Shown piece after piece: positions 9,190 through 17,206 of a DNA stretch of 64,000 nt. A program made the position numbers and the translations under genes. This DNA is from Collinsella aerofaciens (GTDB lineage: Bacteria > Actinomycetota > Coriobacteriia > Coriobacteriales > Coriobacteriaceae). Under the pieces are notes generated by a model that saw only the letters and a program-made list of their open reading frames with translations, was not told the DNA's origin and ran no database searches. Position 1 is the stretch's first letter. Each line of letters opens with the position of its first letter. Where the stretch lies: assembly GCF_015670745.1 (NCBI RefSeq), contig NZ_JADPCH010000013.1, positions 1-64,000 of the forward strand, in the 5' to 3' direction.

Positions 9190-9371
9190 CGAAGGTGAAT
9201 GGTTTCCCGAGAAGTGAACGACCTAATTTGGACCCCTGAAGCACCCACATTTTTCGACGCTAAAACCGCAGGATTTGAGTGATAAAACCGCAGGAATTGG
9301 CCTTCCAAAAGTGTCGATGCATCGAGGGTCCGATTTCACTCGTTCACTTCGCGGAAAACCATTCACCTTCG
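9190..9371. repeat. Long inverted repeat LIR-B
   Basis: A 182-bp inverted repeat related to LIR-A. The inner stem is shared (CCGAGAAGTGAACGA, TTGGACCCC, TCGATGC). The outer arms are CGAAGGTGAATGGTTT and AAACCATTCACCTTCG, unrelated in sequence to LIR-A's arms but complementary to each other. The loop repeats read AAAACCGCAGG twice, the opposite orientation to LIR-A. Confidence 0.88.
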
Positions 9372-9456
9372 TTGCATGAGGCGCCGGATGGAAGGGTGAT
9401 TATCGTCAAGCTGCTGCCTCTGCCTTGTGAATCATCTGGAGCACAAGGCATAATGC

Positions 9457-9486
9457 ATGTAACAAGGGGGCGGTTCCTTTGTCACA
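9457..9486. repeat. P1 palindrome, copy 2 (degenerate)
   Basis: Left arm ATGTAACAAGG is decayed; right arm CCTTTGTCACAT is intact. It lies outside LIR-B, mirroring copy 1 outside LIR-A, and upstream of dus, so unlike the other copies it does not sit at a gene end. Confidence 0.7.
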
Positions 9487-9510
9487 TCCGTTGATATGAG
9501 AGAAGAGTAG

Positions 9511-10464
9511 ATGATTCTTTCGCTTGCCCCTATGGAGGGGATTACCGGGCATGTGTTCCGTCGCGTGCATGCGGAGTGCTTCGGCGCACTCGATTGCTAT
9601 TACACGCCGTTTTTGCCGCCGCCGCGGGTGGGCAACCGCTTTGGCGGCAAGGCGTTTAAGGAGATCGATCCTGCCAATAACCAGGGGCTTAACGTAGTGC
9701 CTCAGCTGATGTCCAAGAACGCGGACGAGTTTGTGTGGGCGGCACAGGTGCTCGCCGACATGGGCTATCGCGAGGTCAATCTCAACTTGGGTTGCCCCTC
9801 GGGGACGGTTGTCGCCAAGGGCAAGGGCTCGGGTTTCTTGCGTAATCTCGACGAACTTGAGGTGTTCTTGAGCGACGTGTGCGAACGCTCGCCGTTGCCG
9901 GTATCGGTCAAGACCAGGCTGGGGCTGGAGAGTGACGACGAATACGAGCGCGTGCTCGATCTGTATTGCCGCATACCGTTGGCAGAGCTGATCGTGCACC
10001 CGCGCGTACAAAAGGACCGCTATACGGGCACGCCGCGCAAGGAGTTTTATGGCGAGACGCTGGAGCGCGCGCCGTTTCCGGTCGCCTATAACGGTGACAT
10101 TTTTGATCTTGAGGATATGGACGCGCTGGTTGAGGCCTATCCCGGTACACGCCATGTGATGCTGGGGCGTGGCTTGCTTGCGAACCCCGCGTTGGCTCGC
10201 ATGGTCAAGGGCGGCCCTGCTGCAACGGCTGCTGAGCTGCAGCGCTTCCACGACACGCTGTTTGCGGCATATGCAGAAGAGATTGGCGGTAATGCGGTCT
10301 TTCGCATGAAGGAGTGGTGGTTCTACGCCAAATGCGCCTTCGCCGACCCCGCTACCGTCCACAAGCTCGTGCGCAAGACTAAAAAGGTCGACGAATACCG
10401 CGCCGCCGTCGATCGCGTCTTTCGCGAGCAGCCACTTGCGCCCATAGCCCGCTTCCACAGTTAG
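9511..10464 (+). CDS. dus: tRNA-dihydrouridine synthase
   Basis: A 317-residue FMN enzyme that reduces specific uridines in the tRNA D-loop. The family is clear from LAPMEGITGHVFRR at the N-terminus, the FMN-barrel motif NLNLGCPSG with the likely catalytic Cys95, the basic stretch VVAKGKGSG, SVKTRLGL, IVHPRVQKDRY and VAYNGDIF, and the C-terminal helical tRNA-binding region (KEWWFYAKCAF). Length is normal for the Dus superfamily. Whether it is DusA, B or C type cannot be settled by eye. ATG 9511 has only a weak purine-rich leader (AGAGAAGAG). The stop lies three bases before a P2 hairpin. Confidence 0.93.
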   Translation: MILSLAPMEGITGHVFRRVHAECFGALDCYYTPFLPPPRVGNRFGGKAFKEIDPANNQGLNVVPQLMSKNADEFVWAAQVLADMGYREVNLNLGCPSGTVVAKGKGSGFLRNLDELEVFLSDVCERSPLPVSVKTRLGLESDDEYERVLDLYCRIPLAELIVHPRVQKDRYTGTPRKEFYGETLERAPFPVAYNGDIFDLEDMDALVEAYPGTRHVMLGRGLLANPALARMVKGGPAATAAELQRFHDTLFAAYAEEIGGNAVFRMKEWWFYAKCAFADPATVHKLVRKTKKVDEYRAAVDRVFREQPLAPIARFHS

Positions 10465-10466
10465 CT

Positions 10467-10520
10467 AGTCATTGGGGACGTTCTTTAACGACTAGTCATT
10501 TAAGAACGTCCCCAACGACT
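10467..10520. repeat. P2 hairpin repeat, copy 1
   Basis: Arms AGTCATTGGGGACGTTCTT and AAGAACGTCCCCAACGACT with an internal ACGACTAGTCATT loop. A near-identical copy lies at 26907-26960. It begins three bases after the dus stop and ends just before the convergent glutaredoxin stop, so it may serve as a shared bidirectional terminator. Confidence 0.85.
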
Positions 10521-10528
10521 CTGTTGCA

Positions 10529-10774
10529 CTAGAGCAGGTTCTCCTGTGCCCATGCGATGATGTCGCTCGATTCGTAGAGTGGTTTGCCGTCGATGAACAG
10601 GCAGGGAACCTGGCGTTTTCCGCCGACGGCGATGAGTGTCTGCTCGGCTTCGGTATCGGTCGAGATATTGCGCTCGGGGATGGTCACACCGTTATCGGCA
10701 AGGAATCGCTTGACTTTTATGCAATACGGGCAGCCGGTCATAACGTACAGCGTGAGCTCATGATTAGTAGCCAT
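10529..10774 (-). CDS. Glutaredoxin-like protein
   Basis: An 81-residue thioredoxin-fold protein, starting at ATG 10774 with GGAG just upstream. The active site is TGCPYC (Cys15 and Cys18), followed by a helix and the cis-Pro motif RQVPCLFI and GKPLYESSDII, which together are typical of glutaredoxins and GST-like N-domains. It reduces disulfides or mixed glutathione-type disulfides in the cytoplasm; the reductant in this organism is uncertain. It lies downstream of, and is oriented with, the XRE/TipAS regulator gene, with about 50 bases between them, so co-transcription is possible. Confidence 0.9.
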   Translation of the reverse strand: MATNHELTLYVMTGCPYCIKVKRFLADNGVTIPERNISTDTEAEQTLIAVGGKRQVPCLFIDGKPLYESSDIIAWAQENLL

Positions 10775-10825
10775 GGGTCTCCAATCGGTTGAGGTTTCGA
10801 TTGAAATACCCAAAGCAGCCGCGGT

Positions 10826-11653
10826 CTATGCGCGCGTCAACGACGACTCGATGGCCTGGACCAGAAACGCCGTGGCTCCGGTGCCGCAGGGCTTGTCGTA
10901 GTAGTCAACAAAGCGCTGGTCGGCAAGATAACCGTGGGCGAGGCCCAGGTATGCTTCGTCTTGGGGCTCGTGTCCCCAGTTAAGGGCAATCCATCGACGG
11001 TGCATTGCGACAAGTTTGTGGGCCTCGTTGCTCTCTGGGTCGCCAATGCCCATGGCAATCGAAAGCTGGCCCAGAACAGCGCGTTCAAGTTCCTTCATGT
11101 CGTTCCATGTCTCGGGGTCCATGTCCAGCAGCGCTTCATCTGCTGCATCGATAGCCTCATCGCCATAGCGCGCCCGCGCTTCGGCGCCGTAGCGCTCCTC
11201 GTTTTCCTGCACGGCGCGCCAGCGTTCCAGTTGCGGCAAGACGGCGCCCATGAGCGAGACGGCTTCGTCGAGTGACATGCCGGTGTTTTGTGCCAGACGC
11301 GGGGCACAATCCTCGATCATCGCCTCCATGGTGGTGTCGTAGGTGTACTTGCCGTGGTCGTAGCACCACTTGCAGTAATGGTCGGTCGTGGCGCCCGTGG
11401 CGTCGGTGCCGCAGTCGTCGGGCGTGAGTATCATGCCGCAGCTCTGGCAATAATGCTCGGGCATTTCGAGCAGGTGGGGCAGCGGCTCTCCGGTTACGGC
11501 GGCAATGAGCTTCATCATGTCGATACCCGGGGTGACTTCGCCGCGCTCCCAACGGCTGACGGCTTGGCGTGTGACGAAGAGCTTGGCGGCGAGCTGCTCC
11601 TGGGTAAGGTGATGGGCGCGACGGATGGCAATGAGCTTTTCTGCAAAGGCCAT
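10826..11653 (-). CDS. XRE-HTH / zinc-ribbon / TipAS regulator
   Basis: A 275-residue three-part protein. Residues 1-65 form an XRE helix-turn-helix (LTQEQLAAKLFVTRQAVSRW). Residues 68-135 form a zinc ribbon with two CxxC pairs (YCQSCGMIL and YCKWCYDHG), of the kind annotated as a putative zinc-ribbon domain. Residues about 150-272 resemble the TipAS ligand-binding domain (HRRWIALNWG, YLGLAHGYLADQRFVDYYD, GATAFLVQAI). In TipA and SkgA the TipAS domain is normally fused to a MerR DNA-binding domain and captures thiopeptide or other drugs. Here the DNA-binding part is XRE instead. The ATG follows AAAGGAGCCGCT. Its target and ligand are unknown; the glutaredoxin gene next to it is a candidate target. 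Confidence 0.85.
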   Translation of the reverse strand: MAFAEKLIAIRRAHHLTQEQLAAKLFVTRQAVSRWERGEVTPGIDMMKLIAAVTGEPLPHLLEMPEHYCQSCGMILTPDDCGTDATGATTDHYCKWCYDHGKYTYDTTMEAMIEDCAPRLAQNTGMSLDEAVSLMGAVLPQLERWRAVQENEERYGAEARARYGDEAIDAADEALLDMDPETWNDMKELERAVLGQLSIAMGIGDPESNEAHKLVAMHRRWIALNWGHEPQDEAYLGLAHGYLADQRFVDYYDKPCGTGATAFLVQAIESSLTRA

Positions 11654-11781
11654 AGCGGCTCCTTTCTGCTGGTTGGCGGCTTAAGCATACGCGGCAGCAG
11701 GTGCCCTTCCAAGCAACCGTTGGTTGCACGACGGGGAACCGCGGCGAAGAATTGCGCGCAACGCCCCACACCTTCATGCCG

Positions 11782-11787
11782 TACAAT
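11782..11787 (+). promoter_or_regulatory. -10-like TACAAT of trmO
   Basis: TACAAT lies seven bases before ATG 11795, so the first transcribed base would be at or next to that ATG. No ribosome binding site is visible. A matching -35 was not identified. Confidence 0.4.
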
Positions 11788-11794
11788 GGCCGGC

Positions 11795-12532
11795 ATGGAA
11801 CCTATTGCATACATACATACCGATCTGCCGCAGAAGTTCGGCATTCCGCGCAACAGCTTTTTGGCGCCTCATCTGCAGGGACACATCGTCTTTGAGCCGG
11901 AATTTGCCTCCAATGCAGCGGTTGAGGGCCTGGACTCCTTCTCTCACCTATGGCTGTTGTGGCGCTTCGAAAACGGAACGCCCGGCGGCACGGCAAACGA
12001 CATAGCTGCCGATGCCAAGTCGCAGGACAGGTCTGGCACCAACGTCAAGTGGTCGAAGACCGTGCGTCCGCCGCGTCTGGGCGGAGCCGAGCGCGTGGGT
12101 GTCTTTGCCACGCGCAGTCCGTTTCGCCCTAATCCCATCGGGCTCACCTGCGTTAAGCTCGACCGCGTGGAGCTTACCGACGACGGCCCCATCATCCATG
12201 TGCTGGGGGCCGATCTGCGCGACGGCACGCCCATCTACGATATCAAGCCCTACATCCCGTTTGCGGACTGCCACCCGGATGCGACCGGCGGCTGGATTGA
12301 GGGTGCTCCGTGGCAAGAGCTCGATGTTGAGTTTCCACAAGCGCTGCAGGATATGGTCCCGCCCGCAAAGCTCCCCGGCTTGGTCGAGGTCCTTTGCCAA
12401 GATCCGCGCCGCGCGGGCAGCAAGCACGAGCCAAACCGCGTTTACCACTTAGCTTATGCTGGGCTCGACATATCTTTTACGGTCGATAAAACCCAGCTAA
12501 CCGTAGTCGCCGTCAACGACGCGCAAGACTAA
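11795..12532 (+). CDS. trmO: tRNA N6-methyltransferase TrmO
   Basis: A 245-residue TsaA/TrmO-family protein that methylates the t6A37 base of threonine tRNAs using S-adenosylmethionine. Family signatures include PIAYIHTDLPQKFGIPRN at the start, LWLLWRF, RPPRLGG, FATRSPFRPNPIGLTCVKL and GTPIYDIKPYIPFAD. A C-terminal extension (about 160-245) is usual for the longer bacterial forms. A -10-like TACAAT at 11782-11787 would place transcription initiation at or next to ATG 11795, so the message may be leaderless; an in-frame ATG at 11786 lies inside that hexamer. It is divergent from the XRE/TipAS gene. Confidence 0.92.
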   Translation: MEPIAYIHTDLPQKFGIPRNSFLAPHLQGHIVFEPEFASNAAVEGLDSFSHLWLLWRFENGTPGGTANDIAADAKSQDRSGTNVKWSKTVRPPRLGGAERVGVFATRSPFRPNPIGLTCVKLDRVELTDDGPIIHVLGADLRDGTPIYDIKPYIPFADCHPDATGGWIEGAPWQELDVEFPQALQDMVPPAKLPGLVEVLCQDPRRAGSKHEPNRVYHLAYAGLDISFTVDKTQLTVVAVNDAQD

Positions 12533-12642
12533 CCAGCCATTCGTCCGCACCCGTCAAATTAAGCGCCAAACCCATGCCAAAATCGCCCGTGCTGGTGGAC
12601 AATAACGCCTACCAAAACAATCACTTTGCACGGGAGTTCAGC

Positions 12643-13854
12643 ATGAAATACGACTTTAGCTCGCTTATCGACCGCCACGGCATGGATTCCATCGCCGTTG
12701 ACTCCTGGGGCGAGATCCCCGGTATGGCTCCGAACGCACCCGATGAGAGCTTCGATCGCATTCCCATGTGGGTGGCCGACATGAATTTTGCCACGGTGCC
12801 CACGGTCCAGGAACACATCATTCAGCGTGCCCAGCACCCCATGTTTGGCTATTTCAATCCGCGCCCCGAGTATTTCGACCGCATCATCGAATGGCAGAGC
12901 CGCCGTAATGGCGTCGAGGGCCTGGCACCTGAGCATATCGGCTACGAAAACGGCGTGCTGGGCGGTGTCGTGTCGACGTTGCGCGCGTATGTCCAGCCAG
13001 GCGATGCGGTGCTGGTCCACAGCCCTACTTACATCGGCTTTACCAAGTCTATCGAAGCCGCGGGCTATCGCATTGTCCACAGCCCGCTTAAGTTCGACGA
13101 CCAGGGCGTGTGGCGTATGGACTTTGAGGACATGGAGCACAAGCTCGCCCAAAACCACATCCATGCCGCGGTGTTCTGCTCGCCGCACAATCCCTGCGGC
13201 CGCGTATGGGAGCGCGACGAGATTGAGCGCGCCATGGACATCTATCGCCAGCACGATTGCGTGGTGATCTCGGACGAGATTTGGTCCGATATCATCCTGC
13301 CGGGGCACAAGCACATCCCGACGCAGTCGGTGAGCGAGGATGCCCGCATGCGCACGGTTGCCCTCTATGCGCCGAGCAAGACGTTTAACCTGGCGGGCCT
13401 GGTCGGCAGCTACCACATTGTCTACAACGAGACGCTGCGCGACCGCGTGTGCGCCGTGTCCAACAAGACCCACTACAACGAGATGAATGTCCTCTCCATG
13501 CATGCGCTGATCGGCGCCTACCAGCCGCAGGGCTACGAGTGGGTGGACGAGCTCAACCAGGTGCTTGCCGGCAATATCGAGTACTTCTGCACGTATGCAG
13601 AAAAACAATGGAAGGGCGTCGCGTTTTCGCGTCCGCAGGGCACGTACATGGTATTTCTGGACTGCACCGAGTGGTGTCGCGAGCATGGCCGTGATATTCA
13701 GTGGCTGCTCGACGAGGGCGCCCGCGTGGGCGTGGGGTATCAGGATGGCCGTCCGTTCCACGGGCCCTGCCACATTCGCGTGAATCTGGCGCTGCCGCTT
13801 TCGCGCGTAAAAGAGGCGTGCGACCGCCTAGACCGCTACGTTTTTGGGGTATAG
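12643..13854 (+). CDS. MalY/PatB-family PLP enzyme (C-S lyase type)
   Basis: A 403-residue fold-type I PLP enzyme. ATG 12643 follows GGGAG by six bases. Family marks are PMWVADMNFATVPTV, YFNPRPEYFDRIIEWQ, CSPHNPCGRVW, VVISDEIWSDIILPG and the PLP-lysine loop YAPSKTFNLAGL. The C-terminus carries HIRVNLALPLSRV, with the substrate-carboxylate Arg. PatB/MalY members cleave cystathionine or cysteine conjugates to thiol, pyruvate and ammonia, and MalY is also a regulator in E. coli. In gut bacteria such enzymes generate H2S or free thiols from cysteine S-conjugates. The exact substrate cannot be read from sequence. No operon partner is seen. Confidence 0.9.
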   Translation: MKYDFSSLIDRHGMDSIAVDSWGEIPGMAPNAPDESFDRIPMWVADMNFATVPTVQEHIIQRAQHPMFGYFNPRPEYFDRIIEWQSRRNGVEGLAPEHIGYENGVLGGVVSTLRAYVQPGDAVLVHSPTYIGFTKSIEAAGYRIVHSPLKFDDQGVWRMDFEDMEHKLAQNHIHAAVFCSPHNPCGRVWERDEIERAMDIYRQHDCVVISDEIWSDIILPGHKHIPTQSVSEDARMRTVALYAPSKTFNLAGLVGSYHIVYNETLRDRVCAVSNKTHYNEMNVLSMHALIGAYQPQGYEWVDELNQVLAGNIEYFCTYAEKQWKGVAFSRPQGTYMVFLDCTEWCREHGRDIQWLLDEGARVGVGYQDGRPFHGPCHIRVNLALPLSRVKEACDRLDRYVFGV

Positions 13855-13950
13855 GGGTCGCACGATTCGGGTACCGCGGCTTGCGCCCATGTCGTCAATG
13901 TGCGTGGGCGCATAGAGCGCAGAGGGTTGCGAGCGCGTTTTCCACGTTCG

Positions 13951-14430
13951 CTACTTTTCTTGAATTTGTTTGCCGCAAAGGTGCTCAATCGTAATTTCAT
14001 ACAGTTGGACGCCTCTGATACTTTGCTTGATTTCCTCTTCGACCTCTTCGGCAGAAGGATAGTACTTGAGGGCAAACTGTCGGACTTTGTCTTCGACAAA
14101 CGCCGGGTCATCGTTCACGAGGCGGCAACGGCCAAAAACCACGGTGCTCTGAACATAGGGTGCCCAGTCGTCGTCTTTATACCAATCGTTGCCATAGACG
14201 GTAAAGCAGACTTTGTCGCTGCGTTTGAGTGCATCGACCTTATGCCCCGCCTTGGCTCCATGAAAGTAAATTTTGTTGTGCTCGGGGTCAAAGTAGTAGT
14301 TAACGGGAATGGCGTAAGGATAGCCGTCGTCTCCGTTGACGGCAAAAATGCCGCGTTTGCAATTAACGAGCAGCTCTCGTGCCTCTTGATCGGTGATAGC
14401 GCGCTTCTTCCTGCGAAGAGGTCTAAACAT
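13951..14430 (-). CDS. Pyridoxamine 5'-phosphate oxidase-like flavoprotein
   Basis: A 159-residue split-barrel flavin-binding protein. It begins with a basic stretch, then RGIFAVNGDDGYPYAIPVNYYFDPEHNKIYFHG and KVDALKRSDKVCFTVYG, the usual core of the PPOX/NimA-like family. Some members reduce nitroimidazoles or F420/FMN substrates; many are uncharacterised. The ATG follows AAGGAAG. The C-terminal tail (about 110-159) is helical and acidic. The gene is convergent with the aminotransferase and divergent from the ion channel. Confidence 0.85.
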   Translation of the reverse strand: MFRPLRRKKRAITDQEARELLVNCKRGIFAVNGDDGYPYAIPVNYYFDPEHNKIYFHGAKAGHKVDALKRSDKVCFTVYGNDWYKDDDWAPYVQSTVVFGRCRLVNDDPAFVEDKVRQFALKYYPSAEEVEEEIKQSIRGVQLYEITIEHLCGKQIQEK

Positions 14431-14690
14431 CGTGGGCTTCCTTTCTTTCCGCGTGTTGCGTGCACGATGGTGGGCGGTGTGTCTATATCACGATACTAGT
14501 TCAGGCTGCGAGTTCGATGGGAACGCCCCGTTTTCCGCAGATTGAAACGTCCTTCGTTTTGTCGTGGGAGGATTGTCCCTCACAACCCGTCGTTTAGAAG
14601 CGTTCTTAATGATTGGTTCCGTTTGCAGGGGAGGCGTGGGACAATACCGACCAAAAGCGATTGATTGTCCTGAAAAAAAAGGGGGTCTCG

Positions 14691-15116
14691 ATGAAAAAGC
14701 TGAGGACGCTGGCCGATGTGTTGCGTCAGGCCGGTTTCGTGCGTATCACGGGCCTATTTCTCGTCTTTTATCTTCTGTGTTCAACGGCCGTCTGGCTCTC
14801 TGAGCCCACGACCCTAACGTTTGGCGATGGACTTTGGTTTAGCTTTGAGACGGTCTCGACCATCGGCTTTGGTGACATTCCGGCCGAGACACCGGTCGCC
14901 CGTGCCATCACGGTCGTCCTGAGCGTTATTAGCATTTTTTACATCGCCATGCTCACGGGCGTGGCGGTGAGCTACTGCAATACGCTCATCAAGATGCGCC
15001 AAAAGGACACCATGGCGCGCTTTATGGACGATCTTGAGCGCTTGGAAGAGCTTGACCGCGATGAACTTGCCGATTTGTCGCGACGCGTGCGCGAGTACCG
15101 TCGTCGGCAGCGCTAA
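14691..15116 (+). CDS. Two-helix potassium channel
   Basis: A 141-residue membrane protein with the Ion_trans_2 layout: helix one (about 17-37), a pore loop with the selectivity filter TIGFGD, helix two (about 70-95), then a charged cytoplasmic tail (LERLEELDRDELADLSRRV) that may form a coiled coil. TIGFGD is a recognised variant of the K+ filter TVGYGD. No RCK or cyclic-nucleotide domain is attached. ATG 14691 follows a GGGGG-rich run and a poly-A stretch. It sits 36 bases before the LOG gene, so the two may be transcribed together. Confidence 0.85.
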   Translation: MKKLRTLADVLRQAGFVRITGLFLVFYLLCSTAVWLSEPTTLTFGDGLWFSFETVSTIGFGDIPAETPVARAITVVLSVISIFYIAMLTGVAVSYCNTLIKMRQKDTMARFMDDLERLEELDRDELADLSRRVREYRRRQR

Positions 15117-15152
15117 GACGAACGTCGCGCGTCACGATGAGGGGGACTGAAC

Positions 15153-15686
15153 ATGAATATCACCGTGTATCTGGGTGCCAGTGCCGGCAACGACCCGGCG
15201 TTTCTGCCCGCGGTGCAGGAGCTGGGCGACTGGATTGGCGCCAATGGGCACGCGCTGGTATACGGCGGGTCCAAGTCGGGACTGATGGGCGCGCTCGCCG
15301 ATAGCGTACTTAATGCCGACGGGCACGTGACGGGTGTGGAGCCGAGCTTTTTTATCGAGGCCGAGTTTCAACATGACGGTATCGACGACCTCATCGTGAC
15401 GAGCGATATGGCGGAGCGTAAAGCAAAGATGATCGAGCTCGGCGATGCGTTCATTGCCTTTCCCGGCGGCACGGGAACGCTCGAGGAGATTGCCGAGGTT
15501 ATGTCCGCGGTGTCGTTGGGGCACCTGAGTGCTCCGTGCATCCTGTATAACCTGGACGGTTACTACAACGACCTCAAGGCACTGCTCGGACACATGATCG
15601 ATAAGGGCCTATCGAGCCCGCGGCGCCAACAGGGCATCTACTTTGCCGAGGACCTGCACGAGATTGCCTCGATTATCAACGGATGA
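15153..15686 (+). CDS. LOG-family phosphoribohydrolase
   Basis: A 177-residue Rossmann-like protein of the LOG/TIGR00730 family. The hallmark is FPGGTGTLEEIAEV, matching PGGxGTxxE, together with VYLGASAGNDP, LVYGGSKSGLMGALAD and AERKAKMIELGDAFI. LOG enzymes release the base from cytokinin-type or purine nucleoside monophosphates; bacterial members are often annotated as lysine decarboxylases by mistake. The true substrate here is likely a nucleoside 5'-monophosphate. The ribosome site is GAGGGGG before ATG. Confidence 0.9.
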   Translation: MNITVYLGASAGNDPAFLPAVQELGDWIGANGHALVYGGSKSGLMGALADSVLNADGHVTGVEPSFFIEAEFQHDGIDDLIVTSDMAERKAKMIELGDAFIAFPGGTGTLEEIAEVMSAVSLGHLSAPCILYNLDGYYNDLKALLGHMIDKGLSSPRRQQGIYFAEDLHEIASIING

Positions 15687-15811
15687 GCCTTGAGCCTGTC
15701 CCGCCGTGCTTCCCGTTGGCGCCGTTTGCAGCGCGGATGGTTGGCTTGTCTGGGCCACATTCGCTCTAAAATAAAACCTATCTTTGTCGATTTTGGCCAC
15801 GGGAGGACCCG

Positions 15812-17116
15812 ATGGATAGCCTTGCAAAACCCAAAAACCGTGCGCTGTTTTTAGTTAGCGTTGCCGTGACCGGTACGTTCGCAGGCGCCGCGGTCTGGCT
15901 GTTCTTTTTTGCGATGGAGCACGGTATCGACTATCTATGGACCGAGATTCCGCACGCGCTGGGCGTTGCTTCGCCCGAGCTTGCCAGCGGCCCGTTTGGC
16001 TTTTTGCCGTACCCGTTTTTTGTCTGCCTGCTGGGCGGCTTGGTGATTGGCCTGTACGAAAAGATGACAGGCACCAAGACCGATGACCTCAACCAGGTGA
16101 TGGCTAAGGTAAAGCAAGACGGGTGCTACCCGTACGACAACCTGGGCAAGCTTTCGCTCGCGGCATTGCTGCCGCTGCTGTTTGGCGGAAGTATTGGACC
16201 GGAGGCCGGTCTGACCGGCGTCATCGCGGGCCTGTGCAGCTGGGTCGGCAACCGCATGCGCCGCTTTGGTGCCGAGTTTAGGGAGCTTACGCTGCTGGGT
16301 GCCCAGGCTGCCCTGACGGCGCTCTTTACCGCGCCTGTCTTTGGCTTTGTGGCTCCGCTCGCCGGTAGCGCCGACAGCCATGGTGCCAATGATGCTGAGG
16401 ACCCCGCATCCGTCGAAATCACCATCAAGCTGCCCAAGGCGCAAAAGACGGTGGTCTACGGCATTGCGATTGCCGGCGGTCTGGGCGCCTACCTGCTGCT
16501 TGGCCAGCTTGTGGGCGGCGGCATGGGCATGCCCAGATTTGAGTCCGCCGAGGTGGGCAACCTGGAACTTGCCTGGCTCATCCCGCTGGCGTTGGTCGGC
16601 ACCGTATGCGGCTGGCTGTACTTTGTCTCCGAGCACGCAAGCGAGGCACTGTCCCATGCAATAGGGGAGCGCCCCGTCGCCAAGGCCATGCTGGCCGGTC
16701 TGGTACTTGCCGCCTGCGGTACGGCTCTGCCCTTCACCATGTTTGCCGGCGAGACGCAGGCCGACGTGCTCATGGAAACCTATCTGACCATCCCCGCCGG
16801 TGTGCTCATCGCGACCGGTCTTGTTAAGGCCATGCTGACCCCCGCCCTCATCAACATGGGCTGGCGCGGCGGCCACTTCTTCCCCGTTATCTTCTCGGGC
16901 GTGAGCCTGGGCTACGGCTTTGCTATCCTCACTGGCGCTGATCCGGTCTTTTGCGTCGCCGTCTGCACGGCATCGACGATGGGTGCGGTCATGCGTCAGC
17001 CGGTCATGGTCGTGGGCCTGCTGCTCATGTGCTTCCCACTCAAGGGTATCGTCTGCATGATCATCGCCGCAGCCATCGCCGCCGGCATTCCGCTGCCCAA
17101 GCCGCTGCGCAAGTAG
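15812..17116 (+). CDS. ClC-family chloride channel or antiporter
   Basis: A 434-residue polytopic protein with ClC signatures: GGSIGPEAGLTG near residue 130 (GxxxGPxx), an early membrane segment FLVSVAVTGTFAGAAVWLFF, and a late GWRGGHFFPVIFSGVSLGYG segment that corresponds to the third anion-site region. GPEA retains the glutamate equivalent to the gating Glu, which favours transport activity. It is shorter than CBS-containing members and has no CBS domains. It could also be a fluoride or voltage-gated-type ClC; sequence by eye does not separate them. It begins after GGGAGGACCCG and is monocistronic. Confidence 0.88.
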   Translation: MDSLAKPKNRALFLVSVAVTGTFAGAAVWLFFFAMEHGIDYLWTEIPHALGVASPELASGPFGFLPYPFFVCLLGGLVIGLYEKMTGTKTDDLNQVMAKVKQDGCYPYDNLGKLSLAALLPLLFGGSIGPEAGLTGVIAGLCSWVGNRMRRFGAEFRELTLLGAQAALTALFTAPVFGFVAPLAGSADSHGANDAEDPASVEITIKLPKAQKTVVYGIAIAGGLGAYLLLGQLVGGGMGMPRFESAEVGNLELAWLIPLALVGTVCGWLYFVSEHASEALSHAIGERPVAKAMLAGLVLAACGTALPFTMFAGETQADVLMETYLTIPAGVLIATGLVKAMLTPALINMGWRGGHFFPVIFSGVSLGYGFAILTGADPVFCVAVCTASTMGAVMRQPVMVVGLLLMCFPLKGIVCMIIAAAIAAGIPLPKPLRK

Positions 17117-17206
17117 TACGGTGGCGCACGCCGGGGACATACCGTTTGCCACGGATTTGCGGGAAGGGGCGGCGATCGTGCCCTTCGTGGATTGAGGCTC
17201 GCGTGG

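Larger units (their letters stand above)
9013..9510. other. Repeat-bearing gap upstream of dus
   Basis: About 500 bases without a gene. It holds LIR-B (9190-9371) and a degenerate P1 palindrome (9457-9486). Between 9060 and 9190 I see only small palindromes such as AACAGCGTGCTGTT. Promoters for both flanking genes must lie here, but no convincing -35/-10 pair stands out. Confidence 0.6.

Noticed and set aside
13882-13912. A terminator after the C-S lyase gene (TGCGCCCA/TGGGCGCA)
   Set aside because: The loop is long and no T run follows, so it was not called.
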